DNA from: Trema orientale
Lineage: Eukaryota > Streptophyta > Magnoliopsida > Rosales > Cannabaceae
DNA length: 64,000 nucleotides
Direction of reading: 5' to 3'
Assembly (NCBI GenBank): GCA_002914845.1
Contig: JXTC01000053.1
Span: forward strand, 625,653-689,652
Part shown: piece by piece, positions 22,800-34,879 of the stretch
How the letters are laid out: each line of letters opens with the position of its first letter
Numbering within the stretch: the stretch's first letter is position 1
Program-made: the position numbers and the translations under genes
The notes under the pieces: generated by a model
The model's database searches: none
What the model saw: the letters and a program-made list of their open reading frames with translations, nothing else
What the model was told of the DNA's origin: nothing

Positions 22800-24890
22800 G
22801 AGCCACAGCCACAAACTCTTTTCTTTTCTTTCCTTTTCTTTGTTTCCTTTCCTATTTAGTTTCATTTTTTTTTGGGGTGAGTAATTACCACATTAGTGAT
22901 AAATTGGTAATAAAATTGGTGATTAGAAACTGGTTACTAGTTTTCAAATTGATGCTAATATAAAAGAAAAATTTTCTTTCCTCGCTTTATGCATATGCAT
23001 GGCAACAAATATTAAAATAACTTACCAAATTAGCATCATTACATCATAAGAATTCAGCAAATAAGTATTTTTAAAGTTGGAAAAAAAATAAAGAGAAAAC
23101 CTATAAAATGGTGACGAGTTACTGATTTTTAGAACGATGATTAGTTATTAGTTTCAATTTTTTATACCGGTACCTAGTTATCATTAGTAATAGGTCTAGT
23201 TACCATTATGTAATATGGTCATTGATTACTCTGATTACATGTTATCAATTTAGTTACTGTTTATAAGTTCCTCAAAGGTTTCTAGTTATTGATTTCCTTA
23301 CTAGTAATACTAATACAAGGGACTAGTTACTAGAAATTAGTTACCATTTTCTAGTTACCATTACATACTTGATTATTACTAATTTCTAGGTTTTAGTTAC
23401 CAATTAGATTGGTTACCGGTTTCTAGTTTCACTAATTTGGATTACAGGTCTTGTAACTAACAAATTAGTCTCTAGTTTCCAGTTTCTGGTTACAATTAAC
23501 TAATTTGGCAATGGTTACTGGCTTCTGGTTATTGATTTAATTCTTTTTTCCTTTAATTTTTTCTTTTTTTTTTTGGAAGAGCCACACCCACAAACTCCCT
23601 TTTTTTCCTGTCTTTTTTTTTTTTCTATTTCATTTTTTTTTTTGTGACCATATTGGAAATAAGATTGGAAACAGGGAACTAGTTACTAGTTGCTAAAAAT
23701 TAGTTACTGGTTTTTAGTTACCACTATAAACTTGATTGTTATTAGTTTCTAGTTTTTAGTTACCAATTGGATTGGTTACTCTCTAATTTGGATTATAAGT
23801 CTTGTAATTGCCAAATTAGTCTCGAGTTTTCAATTTTTAGTTTCTGGTTACAATTAACTAATTTGTCAAATGTTACTAGTTTTTAGTTATTGATTTAATT
23901 CTTTTTTTCTTTCATTTTTTTGGAAGAGCCATACTAGTTACTACATTATGACCAGATTGGTAATAAGATTGGTGACTGGGAACAGGTTACTAGTTACTAG
24001 AAATTAGTTACTTTCTAGTTACCACTTGATTGTTACTAGTTTTTAGTTTCTCTTATTTAGATTACAAGTAGCTTGTAACTACCAAATTAGTCTCTAGTTT
24101 CCAGTTTCCAGTTTCTAGTTACAATTAATTAATTTGGCAATGGTTACTGGTTTCTAATTACTGATTTAATTATTTTTTCCTATTTTTATTTTTTATTTGG
24201 GAAGAGCCACATCCACAAACTCCTTTTTTTACCTTTTTTTTTTCTATTTCGTTTTCTTTTTTTTTTTTTTTTTGTGACTAGTTACGACATTAGTGACCAT
24301 ATTAGTAATAAGATTGGTGACTAGAAACTGGCTATTAGTTTCCAAACTGGTGCTAACAAAAAAGAAAAACTTTCTTTATTTGCTTTATGCACATTCACGG
24401 CAATAAATAATAAAATACATGACCAAATTAGCATTATTACATCATAAGAATTTAGCAAATAAGTATTTTTAGGCTTTTAGAATATTGATTTATTACTAAT
24501 ATCGAGTTTTAAGACTGGTAACTAGCTACTATTGGTAATTTATCAGGTTACCATTATTCAATATAGTTATTGATTACTCTAATTAGAAGCTACTGATTTG
24601 GTTATTATTTACGAGTCCCTCAAAGATTGTTAGTTATTGGTTTCCTTATTAGTGCCTATTATTCGTTACTAATTATAATAATACAAGAAACCGGTTACTA
24701 GAAATTAGTTATTGGTTCTAGTTACTACTAGAAACTTGATTGTTACTAGTTTCTAATTTTTGGTTACCAATTAGAATAGTTACTGGTTTTTAGTTTCTTT
24801 AATTTAGAATACAAGTCTTGTAATAACTGCCAAATTGATCTCTAATTTTTAGTTTATGGTTACAATTAACTAATTTAGCAATGGAGATTT
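22800..24890. repeat. Degenerate satellite-like array rich in TTACTAGTT/TTAGTTACC
   Basis: About 2.1 kb is built from short variants of ACTAGTTACTAGAAATTAGT and TTTCTAGTTACC. A higher-order marker, GGAAGAGCCACA(C/T)CCACAA with a poly-T lead, recurs near 22800, 23580, 23927 and 24206 at irregular spacing of about 780, 350 and 280 bp. A second shared block (CTTTATGCA, then AATTAGCATCATTACATCAT) occurs near 22985-23045 and 24385-24445. Confidence 0.75.
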
Positions 24891-26218
24891 ATAACACAAG
24901 TTCTATATAGGATATAATTATAATATATACAAGTTCTTGCAAGGACAAGATATAGGAACATCTGAATCCAAATTCCTTCATATACAAATCTGATCCAACA
25001 AACCCCATTACAAAAAAATCATATACATGTCCACATTTATGTATATACATAAGAATCTGAAGAGATAAAGATCATATGTTAATCTTGGTACATTGCAACA
25101 ATGGTTGATGGATTAAGAAACCCTATAACGTGGAGAAATAGGTGAATTTGACGAAAAACCTTTAATGGGTTTCTGGGTCTTGGTCCATAGATGGTGAGGA
25201 AGGAAGCTCTACTAGCATCTAATTCATGTTAATATGTAAAAATTGCTAGACAAATCAATTCTGAGAAACTTTTCCATAGTGTCAACTTGAATTCCATGAA
25301 AATAGAATTTCATCTTCGAGCAGATAAAACTAAGCCTAAACATAATGAGCTGCAACAACACATGAAAAGTTTTCAAAAAGTAGTAATGCATGCAACTTTT
25401 TCCTAAGAACGCCTTATCTCTTTTTAATATCACGGTCTAATAAATATACTTGCATCAATCTCCAAATATTTCCTAGTAAGGAAAAAAAATAAGTATGAAG
25501 AACTGGGTATTAGAATTGATACTTTCGATAATTGAGAATTACAGTCGTTAGCTTAGCTGATTAAGTTGTAATTATTCTGAAAAAAAGGGGAAAAAACAGA
25601 TCTGCAATTAACTAAATCAGTCTTCTCCAAAATTAAGAGTAAACATCAATTAAAACACATTTCACTAATAAAATTTAGAATGAAAACACATAAAATTTCA
25701 ATATTTAGGCTAATTGTACATGACATATTAGCAAAATCACCAACCTAGATGATCAATCAAAAAACAAAAAACTTGTTACTCAAATTACAAATTCATAGCT
25801 CAAAGGAACTCTAACCCCCAAACCTAACTTTTTGCAATCTCCTACTTGGAGTCGATACTTTTAAAACTTGAAACCTAGAATCCATAGAAATTAGATCCTC
25901 AACTAGCTTAGATTGACTCCATGGAAATCCAAAACCGAATTCGTACGAAATTCAGGTGCATGCCGTCGACGAGCTTGGAGGATTCCGAAGCTTTCATAGC
26001 TCATCGGGTTTACCATCGACATCCTCCTTTCGTCTTTAGCGTTAGCCCAACTCTTTGGATTGAAACGATAAAGTAAGAGAAAAATAGCATTTTTCTAAAT
26101 AAAATCGTACAACAATAATAAAAACCAAGCACCACCGTATATCTCTAATTTTTAGCTTAAATTATCGTGTTTTGCCTAATTTTCACTTGGGTATTTGGAA
26201 AAGGTTTTTTTTCCTTTT
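24891..26218. other. Intergenic DNA, nothing recognised
   Basis: AT-rich; the stretch 25850-26060 is less AT-rich but shows no coding family or RNA gene. Confidence 0.35.
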
Positions 26219-27817
26219 GGGCTTCTTTTAAAATTCCAGACTAAAGCACCAAAATTGAAAAATCTCGAATGGGCCAAATTTTTTGAAAAATCTCGGATTG
26301 ATTTAGAAAATATCATTTTTTAAAAAGTTGTTTAGAAAAATAACACTTTTAATGAATGTTTAGAAACCTACCATTTTTTTTCCAAATTGGTATTTTTCAA
26401 TGGTACTCGAGGTAATCAGTTAGGTTATTTGGGGTAGTCAATCTGGTTATTTGAGGTAATCAGTAAAGTTACCTGAAGTAATTTGTATGGTTACTTCAAG
26501 TATCTCATTAATTAATAAAAAGTGGTATTTTTCTAAATATTTTTAAAGTTGTAGTTTTCTAATTAAAATCTGGGATTTATCAATTTTGTTTTGAAAAATT
26601 AACTTAAAAAATCAAATTTCCTCATTTTCCATAGGGATAACTGCATTAAAAAAACAAAAAGAAAAAAAAAACATGAAATATGATATCTCCACAATTTTAA
26701 CTTTTTTTTTTTTTTGCTTATGTAAAATTACACTTCTGCATTTCAAGTCTTTAGAAATTTGTACCTTGTGTGTACAAATTGGGTGATTTGTACTTTTACG
26801 TTATTCTCAATAAATTTTTTTTGTTAGTCAGCAAAAATAAGATATCCTCAATTCAGATTCCGTGTTTAGTGAGAAATTCGTTAGTCAATTTATCTGTAGA
26901 AGATACAAATTTGCAGAGATTTGAAATATAGAGATATAATTTTGTACACACCAAAAGACATAGTTAAATTTGCAAAATGTTATATTTCAGGGTTTTCTTT
27001 TCTTTTTCTTTTTTTTTTTCCAGATAACCCTTCCATATATAACAGGCTTTTTTTCAAATGGAAAAAGTTTCAAATTTTATAGCAGTTTTCAAAACAATAG
27101 TCGTGCATTTGAGACACGGATTTAGACTAGGATAAACTTAATACTTATGTTTTATGCGGTATTGGAGTAGATTATTATTAGTTTTTATACGGTGAGACCT
27201 ACTAAGTTAACACTGGAGTGGGTTATTATCAAACATTGGATTTTTTGTTATATCAAATAAAATATTGAGTTTATTTTTTTAGTTATAGCAATAAAATCCT
27301 TGATAATATGTTATATCAAATAAAATCTTGATATTTTAAAATCTAGTCAAACTGGGCCTAAAACAACCATTTGATTAAAATTCAGTAAGTTAAAATATGA
27401 GGAAATTTGATTTTTTTTATAATAATTTTTCAAAAAAATTGAAAAATCCTGGAATTTGAAATTGTTCTAAAAAATCTCAGATTTAATTATAAAAATACCA
27501 TTTTTAAAAGTATTTAGAAATATACCATTTTTTATTAATTGATGAAATATTTAAGATAGTTAGTCTAGTTACCTGAGGTAACTTGATCAGTTACTTTAAG
27601 TAACTGGATTAGTTACCTCGAGTACTATTGAAAAATACAAATTTTGAAGCAAAAATGATAATTTTTCTAAATATTTTTTAAAAATATTATTTTTCTAATA
27701 AAACTTTTAAAAAGTAATATTTTTCTAAATCAATCTAGGATTTTTCGAAAAAAAAATTAGCCCATCTCGGATTTTTTAATTTTTGATACTTTGGGTCTGA
27801 AATTTTGTAAGATGCCC
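26219..27817. mobile_element. Element with about 400-bp terminal inverted repeats
   Basis: The left arm (26219-26625) begins GGGCTTCTTTTAAAATTCCA. The right arm (27395-27817), read on the minus strand, begins GGGCATCTTACAAAATTTCA. Both continue through matching blocks such as AAAAATCTCG, TTGATTTAGAAAA and a GTTACCTGAGGTAAC-like zone. Long arms suggest a Mutator-like or foldback element. No target duplication was found, and the interior has no transposase. Confidence 0.7.
26633..27031. mobile_element. Nested 399-bp MITE with TCCAT duplication
   Basis: Ends AGGGATAACTG and, on the other strand, AGGGTTATCTG. The arms pair for over 100 bp (for example GCATTTCAAGTCTTTAGAAA with its partner near 26910-26950). 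A perfect TCCAT flanks both sides (26628-26632 and 27032-27036). It lies just inside the left arm of the larger element. Confidence 0.65.
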
Positions 27818-29235
27818 TTAAAATATAACATAACAAAGAAACGACTTCATTTCCTAGTTGTTTTATACTCTAGAACTACTTTTTTTTAAAAAAAAATTTG
27901 TTCAATTAAAAGACCCCAACTTTCTTGATAGAATGACATTATTTTCGTCCTAGTTAGAGTGTTTTGGAATAAGAATAGTCTCACACAATAGCACATATAC
28001 AAAGGGCAAATGAGTCTTTTGTCTAATTTCATTGTCTAATCTTTACCAAATAGCTGATTTAGGCCTAAATTAATTGTATTTTATTATCCCAAAGGTTTAT
28101 TTGGTATAACTAGAAACTTAAAGTTTTTTTGTTGCCAAAATTAGAAAAAAATATAAGATTTTTTATTTATAACTAGAAACTCAAGGTTTTTTTTTTTAAA
28201 AAAAAAAAACTGAAATTAGAAAATCCAAGGTTTTTTCAATAATAACCTGTATTGGAATGCGTAATGAAAGTGATTTAATTTAATTTAAATCTAAAAAAAA
28301 TTTTAAATGGGGACCTACTAGCATTGAAATGTACAAATGATATGTGGCCCACTAATAATAAAGTGTGAGGTAATGAATCTTATAAGTTTGAATATTATAA
28401 TAAGTTTTCCAATACAAATGGGATGAATTTGGGGGGTATGGATTATGTATTTAATCCCAAGTTGGGATTAAAGATGAGACTAAGACAGATACTACTTATT
28501 CTATTCTATTCCTAGTCCTAAACTGCAGACATGGTTAAAACTGTAAATTTTGGATTGGTCATGGGTGATTGAAAACCCGTTTAGTAGTACTGTTTGAGTA
28601 AATATTTAGAATTTACGAGTATGAAATTGTGTTTGGTTCATAATTTGAAAACATAAAACAAATAGAAAACCTCTTTCAATTGTGTTGTCTTTTTTAAATT
28701 TTTTTTAATGTCAAATTCTCATTATTTCCAAGTTATTGTCTGTCAATCTCTGACCAAAGCGGGAATAGAGATCTAGGAAGACTCTGATGCTTAAGTCGAA
28801 AATCATGTTAACACAGAGTTTTGGAAAGGAAATAGCAATAAAGAAAAATGAAGGACTTCCTATGTTATTTATGGGGGGAAAAGTTATTTCGGACACACTT
28901 TTGAGGACTTTTAATTGGTCCACGTCATGAAAAAGGTTATTGTAAATAATAATGCTACGTAGACTTCCTTTAAAAATTTAAATGACCTTTATCTTACCTC
29001 TGTTGATGACTATTTCGCTCCAGGAAAACCCGTATAGAACTCAGTATTGTTTCAATCTGACCATTCTTTTATAAAAGTTGGCTCTAACATAACTGTGTGG
29101 CAACATACCTCGAGTTATCTGGGTGGTTTCTCATTACCCGCAGTGTCTTGCAGGTTAGGCTATTTCAATACTTCTAATCAAATAGTGTGTTTTGGCTACA
29201 TGTCCTGCTGTTATTGACTAGCCGAAATCAGTTTC

Positions 29236-29237
<2 letters not shown>
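27818..29237. other. AT-rich intergenic DNA
   Basis: No gene. A weak inverted repeat with TGTATTGGAA ends (28248-28416) may be another decayed MITE. Confidence 0.35.

Positions 29238-29283
<46 letters not shown>
29238..29283. repeat. (AT)n microsatellite followed by an N
   Basis: About 23 AT dinucleotides, ended by an undetermined base at 29284. Confidence 0.95.
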
Positions 29284-29284
29284 N

Positions 29285-29682
29285 TTTTACCTATTCATAA
29301 GTAGTTTTTTTTAGCCGTTGGATCATAATCTAACACTATCATAATTTGAGTAGTTAGAAAAAAATAAAAATAAAAATAAATACCTATTATTTAATATTTT
29401 TCTTCCTCCTCCTTTTACTATAAAAAGATATACGTGACCAATTTTGATTGGCCAAAACAATACCTATAGATAGGTAAAAAAAAATACATATTTTTTTTTT
29501 AATCTATCCATAAGTATTTTTTTTAGCCATTACCATAATTTAAGTAGTTAGAAAAAAATAAAAATAAAAATAAAAATAAAAACTTATTATTTAATATTTT
29601 TTTTCTCTTCTTTTTATCATGAAAGAACGTGCATGATCAATTTTGATTGGCCAAAATAATACCTGAAGATAGGTAAAAAAAA
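29285..29682. mobile_element. Two related MITE copies in tandem
   Basis: Copy 1 (29285-29482) and copy 2 (about 29493-29682) share the same order: TTTACCTAT or ATCTATCC-type start, TTTTTTTTAGCC, an (AAATA)n tract, and TTTTGATTGGCCAAAA. They end with (A)TAGGTAAAAA, which is complementary to the start. Confidence 0.65.
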
Positions 29683-29700
29683 AATACCTACTGGATTGGT

Positions 29701-30597
29701 GCCTATATATATGTATACTAATTTTTGGTACGTGTCTTATTATTACTTAAAAATAACATTAAGAAAATCAATTATTTTAATTTTCATTTTAGAGTTTCTA
29801 AAATACAAAATCATGCAGTTGTTGATATGTATTTAGTGACATGATGTAAGCTGAATTTTTTTTAGTACTAAAAGGGATATAAATGGAGAAAATCCTAAGT
29901 CTGATTTATTATTAGTCTAAAACTTAACGTGTGGTAATTGAATAAGTAATTCAAGGCAAATTAAGAATTTATATCAAAATAAGCCTTTTAGAAAAAGAAA
30001 CCCAGCAACTCTACACTAACACAGCCCAACCCAAGTCATTAATGAAAGTAGAGTGAAAAAAAAAAGGAGAAAATTAGTATAATAATAATAATACACCTTA
30101 TACATGTGTGTAGGACCACAATGAATAAGCATGAGACAAACGGTTTTATCCGTATGATACCTATAGTCGTTAAAAAGAGTTTGAACACCCAAAAAAAAAA
30201 AAAAAAGACAAAACAAAACAAAAGGAAAAAAAATGAAAAAGAAAAAAGCAAGCAAGCAGGTTGAAGAATGACAAATTTCCTTTCCCAAATCTATTCGTGT
30301 TTCTATTTATATGGTAGTAGATATATTTTATTAATGGTTTTTATTTTTTAAGTTTTTTTAGTTATAAATAAAAGTATTACAGCTTGTTCTAATCCACTGG
30401 GTAATCCCCTTCAAGATGTTTAAGGGGCCACATACATTTCACCTCAACTATGTTATTCATGTACTAAAACATAACAATTTTTTTTTTCTTTTTTCAATCG
30501 AGCAAATTCTATTATTGTAAAGTCAAGTCTCTTGGTATGATTGTACCCTCTCTTCTTCCTTCTCTATTGGGCCGAAAAATCAGAAGACCGACGCTAA
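29701..30597. other. Intergenic DNA, nothing recognised
   Basis: AT-rich with poly-A and TAA tracts; no gene or repeat boundary seen. Confidence 0.35.
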
Positions 30598-31507
30598 TGG
30601 GCTGTTTGACATCGTAATTAAAAAACTGTTTTTTGTTTTAAAAAATATAAAACTGTTTTCTAAGAATAAGTAGGGGTGTTCGGCATTGTTCTCTACAAAC
30701 AGTTTTTAAAAATAGAGTTTAAAAAAACTATAAAATTCAGAAAACAATAAAATGTTGTTTTCAAAGTATTTTCTTAATTTTTTTTTCTAAAAGAATAAAA
30801 TAATTCTTGAATAAACTAATTCTTTCAGATAACTTTTATATACATATTCTCTCGTAATTTTTTCTCCCATCACTTTCTCTCTCTCCTCATTCTCTCTCAT
30901 CACTTTCTCTCACAATATTTTCTCTCATCACTTTCTCTCTTTTTATTCTCTCAATCCTCATTCTCTTTCATCATTTTCTCTCTCCTCTTTTTATTCTATC
31001 ACTTCTTCTCTCATCATTTTATATTCCTTTATTTTTTTTAATCACATAATCTTTCCTCATTCTCTGTTGTTACTTTGGCTTTTATAACTTTCTTTATCTT
31101 TATTTTCTTTTCCCATGCATTCTTATTACTTTTTCTCTCTTGTGTATTTTCATTTGTTTCTCTTTCTTCTATTTTTCTCAACACTTTTTATTTCTTCATT
31201 CTTTCTTATCACTTTCTCTCTCATTATTATCTTTCATTACCTTTTTTCTTATGACTTTCTCTCTCCTTGTTCCCCTTACTTAAATTTATATCTTGTCACT
31301 TCCTCTTGATTTTTTCTTTCTAAATATTTTTTTATGATATAAATACGATTTTTTATATTCATATAATTTTTTTCCCTAAAAAATATTTTTAGAAAACATT
31401 TGACGAACACATATTGTTTTCTGAAAACATTATAAAACAGTTTTTGTTCTCATTTCTGAAAACACAACTCTGAAAACAGAAAATAAAAAACAATGCCAAA
31501 CAGCCCA
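30598..31507. mobile_element. Harbinger-like non-autonomous element, TAA duplication
   Basis: Ends TGGGCTGTTTGACAT and, on the other strand, TGGGCTGTTTGGCAT. Both are flanked by TAA (30595-30597 and 31508-31510), the TWA-type duplication of PIF/Harbinger. Inner arms (AAACAGTTTTT, GAAAACA) also pair. The interior (30850-31320) is a degenerate TCTCTCATCACTT microsatellite with no transposase. Confidence 0.7.
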
Positions 31508-31510
31508 TAA

Positions 31511-32232
31511 ATCTCTCTTTTTGTATTCTCATATCTTACTATTTAGCATATGCATTTTGCTATACTTTATATTATTATTATAATGTAAGACATTTTAAAG
31601 GAGTCTATTCGTGAAGCAGTAAGATAAGATAACAAAAAAAAAAAAAAGAAGAAAGAAAGATAGATTTAGCCCTAAATACAAATATCTAATAAAGGTTGAG
31701 ATGATTAAGTTGAGTAGCAGTTTTGGAGAATTGTATAAAATTCATAGCAATTTTTGGCAATTTCTTTTATTTTTTCATTACAAAATATGCTACAAAACTA
31801 GGATTTCTTTTTTTTTTTTTTTTTTGGTCTTATTTTGGGAACCACTACCCACGAAAAAGCCCATAAAGGTTGACTATAGGGTTCGCAATTTGTATCAGTA
31901 ATTTAGCTTGAAGTCTAATGTATTCTTTAATTCTATTAATCTGAATTTGAGCTGTGACCTACTATGTTAGAAAAACATCAAGAGAAAAGAACATGAATAG
32001 GACTATATTTACCCAATTGGACTTTTTTAGGACTACTAGTTTGAATAAATTTTTTGAGGAGTAAAAATCGGGGCCCACAAAAGATAAAAGGTAAAATTGC
32101 CCTTCCTGATATCTCTCTAACTACCCATGATTTAAAACCCACAACTCCAAAAAATTTTAGTTTTCTCTTTCTTTGAAATCAGAAGAACGAAGCAATAGAG
32201 AATAAAAAAATTTCCCCAGAAAAACCCCAGAA
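31511..32232. other. Intergenic DNA, nothing recognised
   Basis: AT-rich; poly-A at about 31635 and poly-T at about 31808-31826. The sequence flanking the solo LTR on this side is not a recognised gene. Confidence 0.35.
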
Positions 32233-32237
32233 ACCAC

Positions 32238-33797
32238 TGATAATGTGGGAAACAGTTTAGTCGTTAGAAATAAACGCCCAATACTAAATTAACATTTATA
32301 ATTATCTCCTATTAACTAACCTAGTAAGTCTAGTAAAATCTAGAATTAACTAGTATAGCAACAAGAAGGGTCGATCCACAAAGATTGGATTTTAGATTAG
32401 TTATTAAGTACCAAAATTATCATAACCTAATTTTATCTAAGCATCAAAACTAAATGAATTTAAAATAAAATGAATAAAAATAAAGATAAAAGAATTACAT
32501 AAATAAAATATGGAAATTACTATGCACTAATATACCAAGGACATGATTTTCTCTAATTACTCCCAAATTCGTCAAATTAAGCAATTACTAGCCTAATTCC
32601 ATTAAATTCACTAATCAAGGGACCTAATCTAACCACATTCCCTCTCTCGAGTGCCGAATGAGATAATATGCCTAAGTACCCAAGTTGATATCTCTATCTA
32701 ACCCAGTTCTCTAAGCACTCGTTAAGTTTTAGCCCTTAATAACTTCTAATTTTGATTATCTAAGTGTTGATCTCCTCTTGGTCTCACAACAATCTAAACT
32801 ATGTTTCTCAATTCCGGTTTATGAAATCAAACTCTCTCAAGTATCAAAATCACAAACCAAAGTTCAACTAATTCATTGGCCACATAAATTAGGGGAAATA
32901 AGCAAGGAGAAACATAAATGAATTGACAATGGAAAATAAGCCAACAATTAACAAAATAAGCAAAATAAAGAATTAAAAAGGTACATCAAATCCTAAGATA
33001 GAGAATCAATGGCTAATCTCATAAAGAATTTCATAATTCCAGAAAAATTATACAATATGCCCAATACAAAATTCAAATGAGATTAGGGTGAGAAAGAGGA
33101 AGAGAAAACTCTATTGTGGAGATAGAACTTCAAGCCTTCAATTCTTCAAGTATCTCTCTCAAGCTTCCTCTTCAAATTTCAGCTCCAAAGCTCTCTCTCT
33201 CTAAGATTTTTAGCTCTCAAAGGGGTGCCTCCTCTTCCAACTCTCCACCCTTTAAAATGGAGGCTAAAGTGTCTATTTAAAGGGTACTAAGATGACCTAA
33301 GAAAGGAAGAAATCTAACCATACATTGGTGTTAGATCAAGAGCCAAAAATGGCCCTTAAAGTTAGCCAAAAACGTGTAGACATGTGGCTGCAAAATGGGG
33401 AAAACGCGGCTTCTACGCGTGCTGAAATTGCAGTGGCACCGCGGTGCCCGTTTCTGGCACCGCAGTGCCAGTGCTGAGGCACCGCGGTGCCACTTTCTGG
33501 GCACCGCGGTGCCAGCATTCTGGTTCTGAGACAGCGCGGTGCCCTTTTTGAGCACTGCGGCGCCTAGATGCTGGTCTAATTGAGCTTTTTAGCTCTCTTT
33601 GATGCTCCGGTCCTCGTTTCGACTATTAATGGTTTCATAAACTTCTCCTTTTTGGTGTCAAATATACACTAAGCCTCAATTTCTTATTTTCTACAATAAA
33701 AACACAAAACAATATTAAAACAACACAAATGCTTGAGAACTTACAATTATTTGAACTTGGAAAATACTTGATTTGTGAGTAAAATACACACTCATCA
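32238..33797 (-). mobile_element. Solo LTR, Gypsy-like, TSD ACCAC
   Basis: A 1560-bp unit starts TGATAATGTGG and ends CACTCATCA (TG..CA). It is flanked by a perfect 5-bp duplication ACCAC (32233-32237 and 33798-33802). No internal domain is present, so it is a solo LTR left by recombination. A GGGTCGATCCACAAAGATTG block near its plus-strand start resembles the GTCTCCACAGGGATTG block in the LTRs at 37741 and 44138, suggesting the same minus orientation and a Gypsy family. Confidence 0.8.
33435..33564. repeat. GC-rich palindrome cluster in the solo LTR
   Basis: The 14-bp perfect palindrome GGCACCGCGGTGCC occurs exactly at 33435, 33478 and 33500. A one-mismatch copy is at 33456, and decayed copies are near 33530 and 33550. 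The surrounding LTR is AT-rich. Confidence 0.95.
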
Positions 33798-33802
33798 ACC
33801 AC

Positions 33803-34860
33803 CATCTTGATCTCAAAATCCCAATCGAAAAATTCATCCAAACTAGAAAAACTAGATTATTCCCCTCTTAAGCAGTCTCACGTTGATCGGTATTATAGGA
33901 AAAACAGAGTTGGTCAAGGTCTCGATAAAGGGAGGCAAATCAAGAATTCGATCACAACCTCGATGTAACGACGAAGTCGCCGTTGAGGTCTCCGTCGAAG
34001 TCCCTAGCATCTTTACCTAAAATATTACTTTGGTATTTTTTTTATTATTATTTTTTTTTCTTGAAGATTATTTGCAAATTTGCAAGCTATAATAAGTATT
34101 TTTCTAATTTTCTACTCGGGATTAATCTTGGATAGTTAATTTTTAGGAATTTTGAGAGCCATTGACTTGAAAATGTGCATTTCTTAAATTTTTATTCTTT
34201 ATTGTTTTCGCTAAGATCTTTTTTTTTTTTTTTTTCAGTTAATCTGAAAAAATTCGTGTCTGAAATTCGCTATTATGAATCCTTGGAATGGTATAGAATT
34301 GCTTGAATATTAATAAAAGTTTCAAGCAATAAGTCAAAATTTTTGTTGTCTTCTATCTATATTCTTGCTGCAATGTTTGTATTTGGTCTCCAAATTGAGA
34401 TATATGTTTTAAAATAGAGATCACAGTAGCATTTTTGATAATTTATTGTCTTACTTTCGTAAGTTTTAATGTGGGTCTCTTTAATTATACTATGAGTGTA
34501 CTTGTTGGTTCACAATATGATAAGTGGCTATTTAAGAGTGCATGGTTATTAAGTTTGTAAGAGTTTTTATTTTTTAGTTATTATCTATTGCAATATAATA
34601 AAGCTAATAATTAATCCAAAGTTTATGGTCAAGTTTTCTGGCTAAAACTCTTTTCATTAAACATTTTGAGTTTTGATTTTAGTTCAATCTGATTCTCAAT
34701 TGTGGTCGTTCTCATTTCATTATTTTATGAGTAATTGAATTAGTTTTCCAGTTAACCTTTGGAGTAGTAATGTGTCTTTTTTTTTTTTTTTGTGTTTTTT
34801 GGTCATTCTGTGTTCTTTATTTTGATCTCTCTTTTGAGTTCATCATTTTGTTAAGGTTTC
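33803..34860. other. AT-rich intergenic DNA
   Basis: No gene recognised; poly-T tracts at about 34210 and 34778. Confidence 0.35.
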
Positions 34861-34879
34861 GTTTGCTTTAGTTTCCAAA

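Noticed and set aside
28248-28416. Possible MITE with TGTATTGGAA ends
   Set aside because: Only about 10 bp of terminal pairing and no duplication; too weak to list as an element.
30016-30288. Phe/Leu-rich minus-strand frames
   Set aside because: Translations of poly-A/T low-complexity DNA.
33331-33555. Minus-strand frames rich in Arg/Cys in the solo LTR
   Set aside because: They are readings of the GC palindromes, not a protein family.
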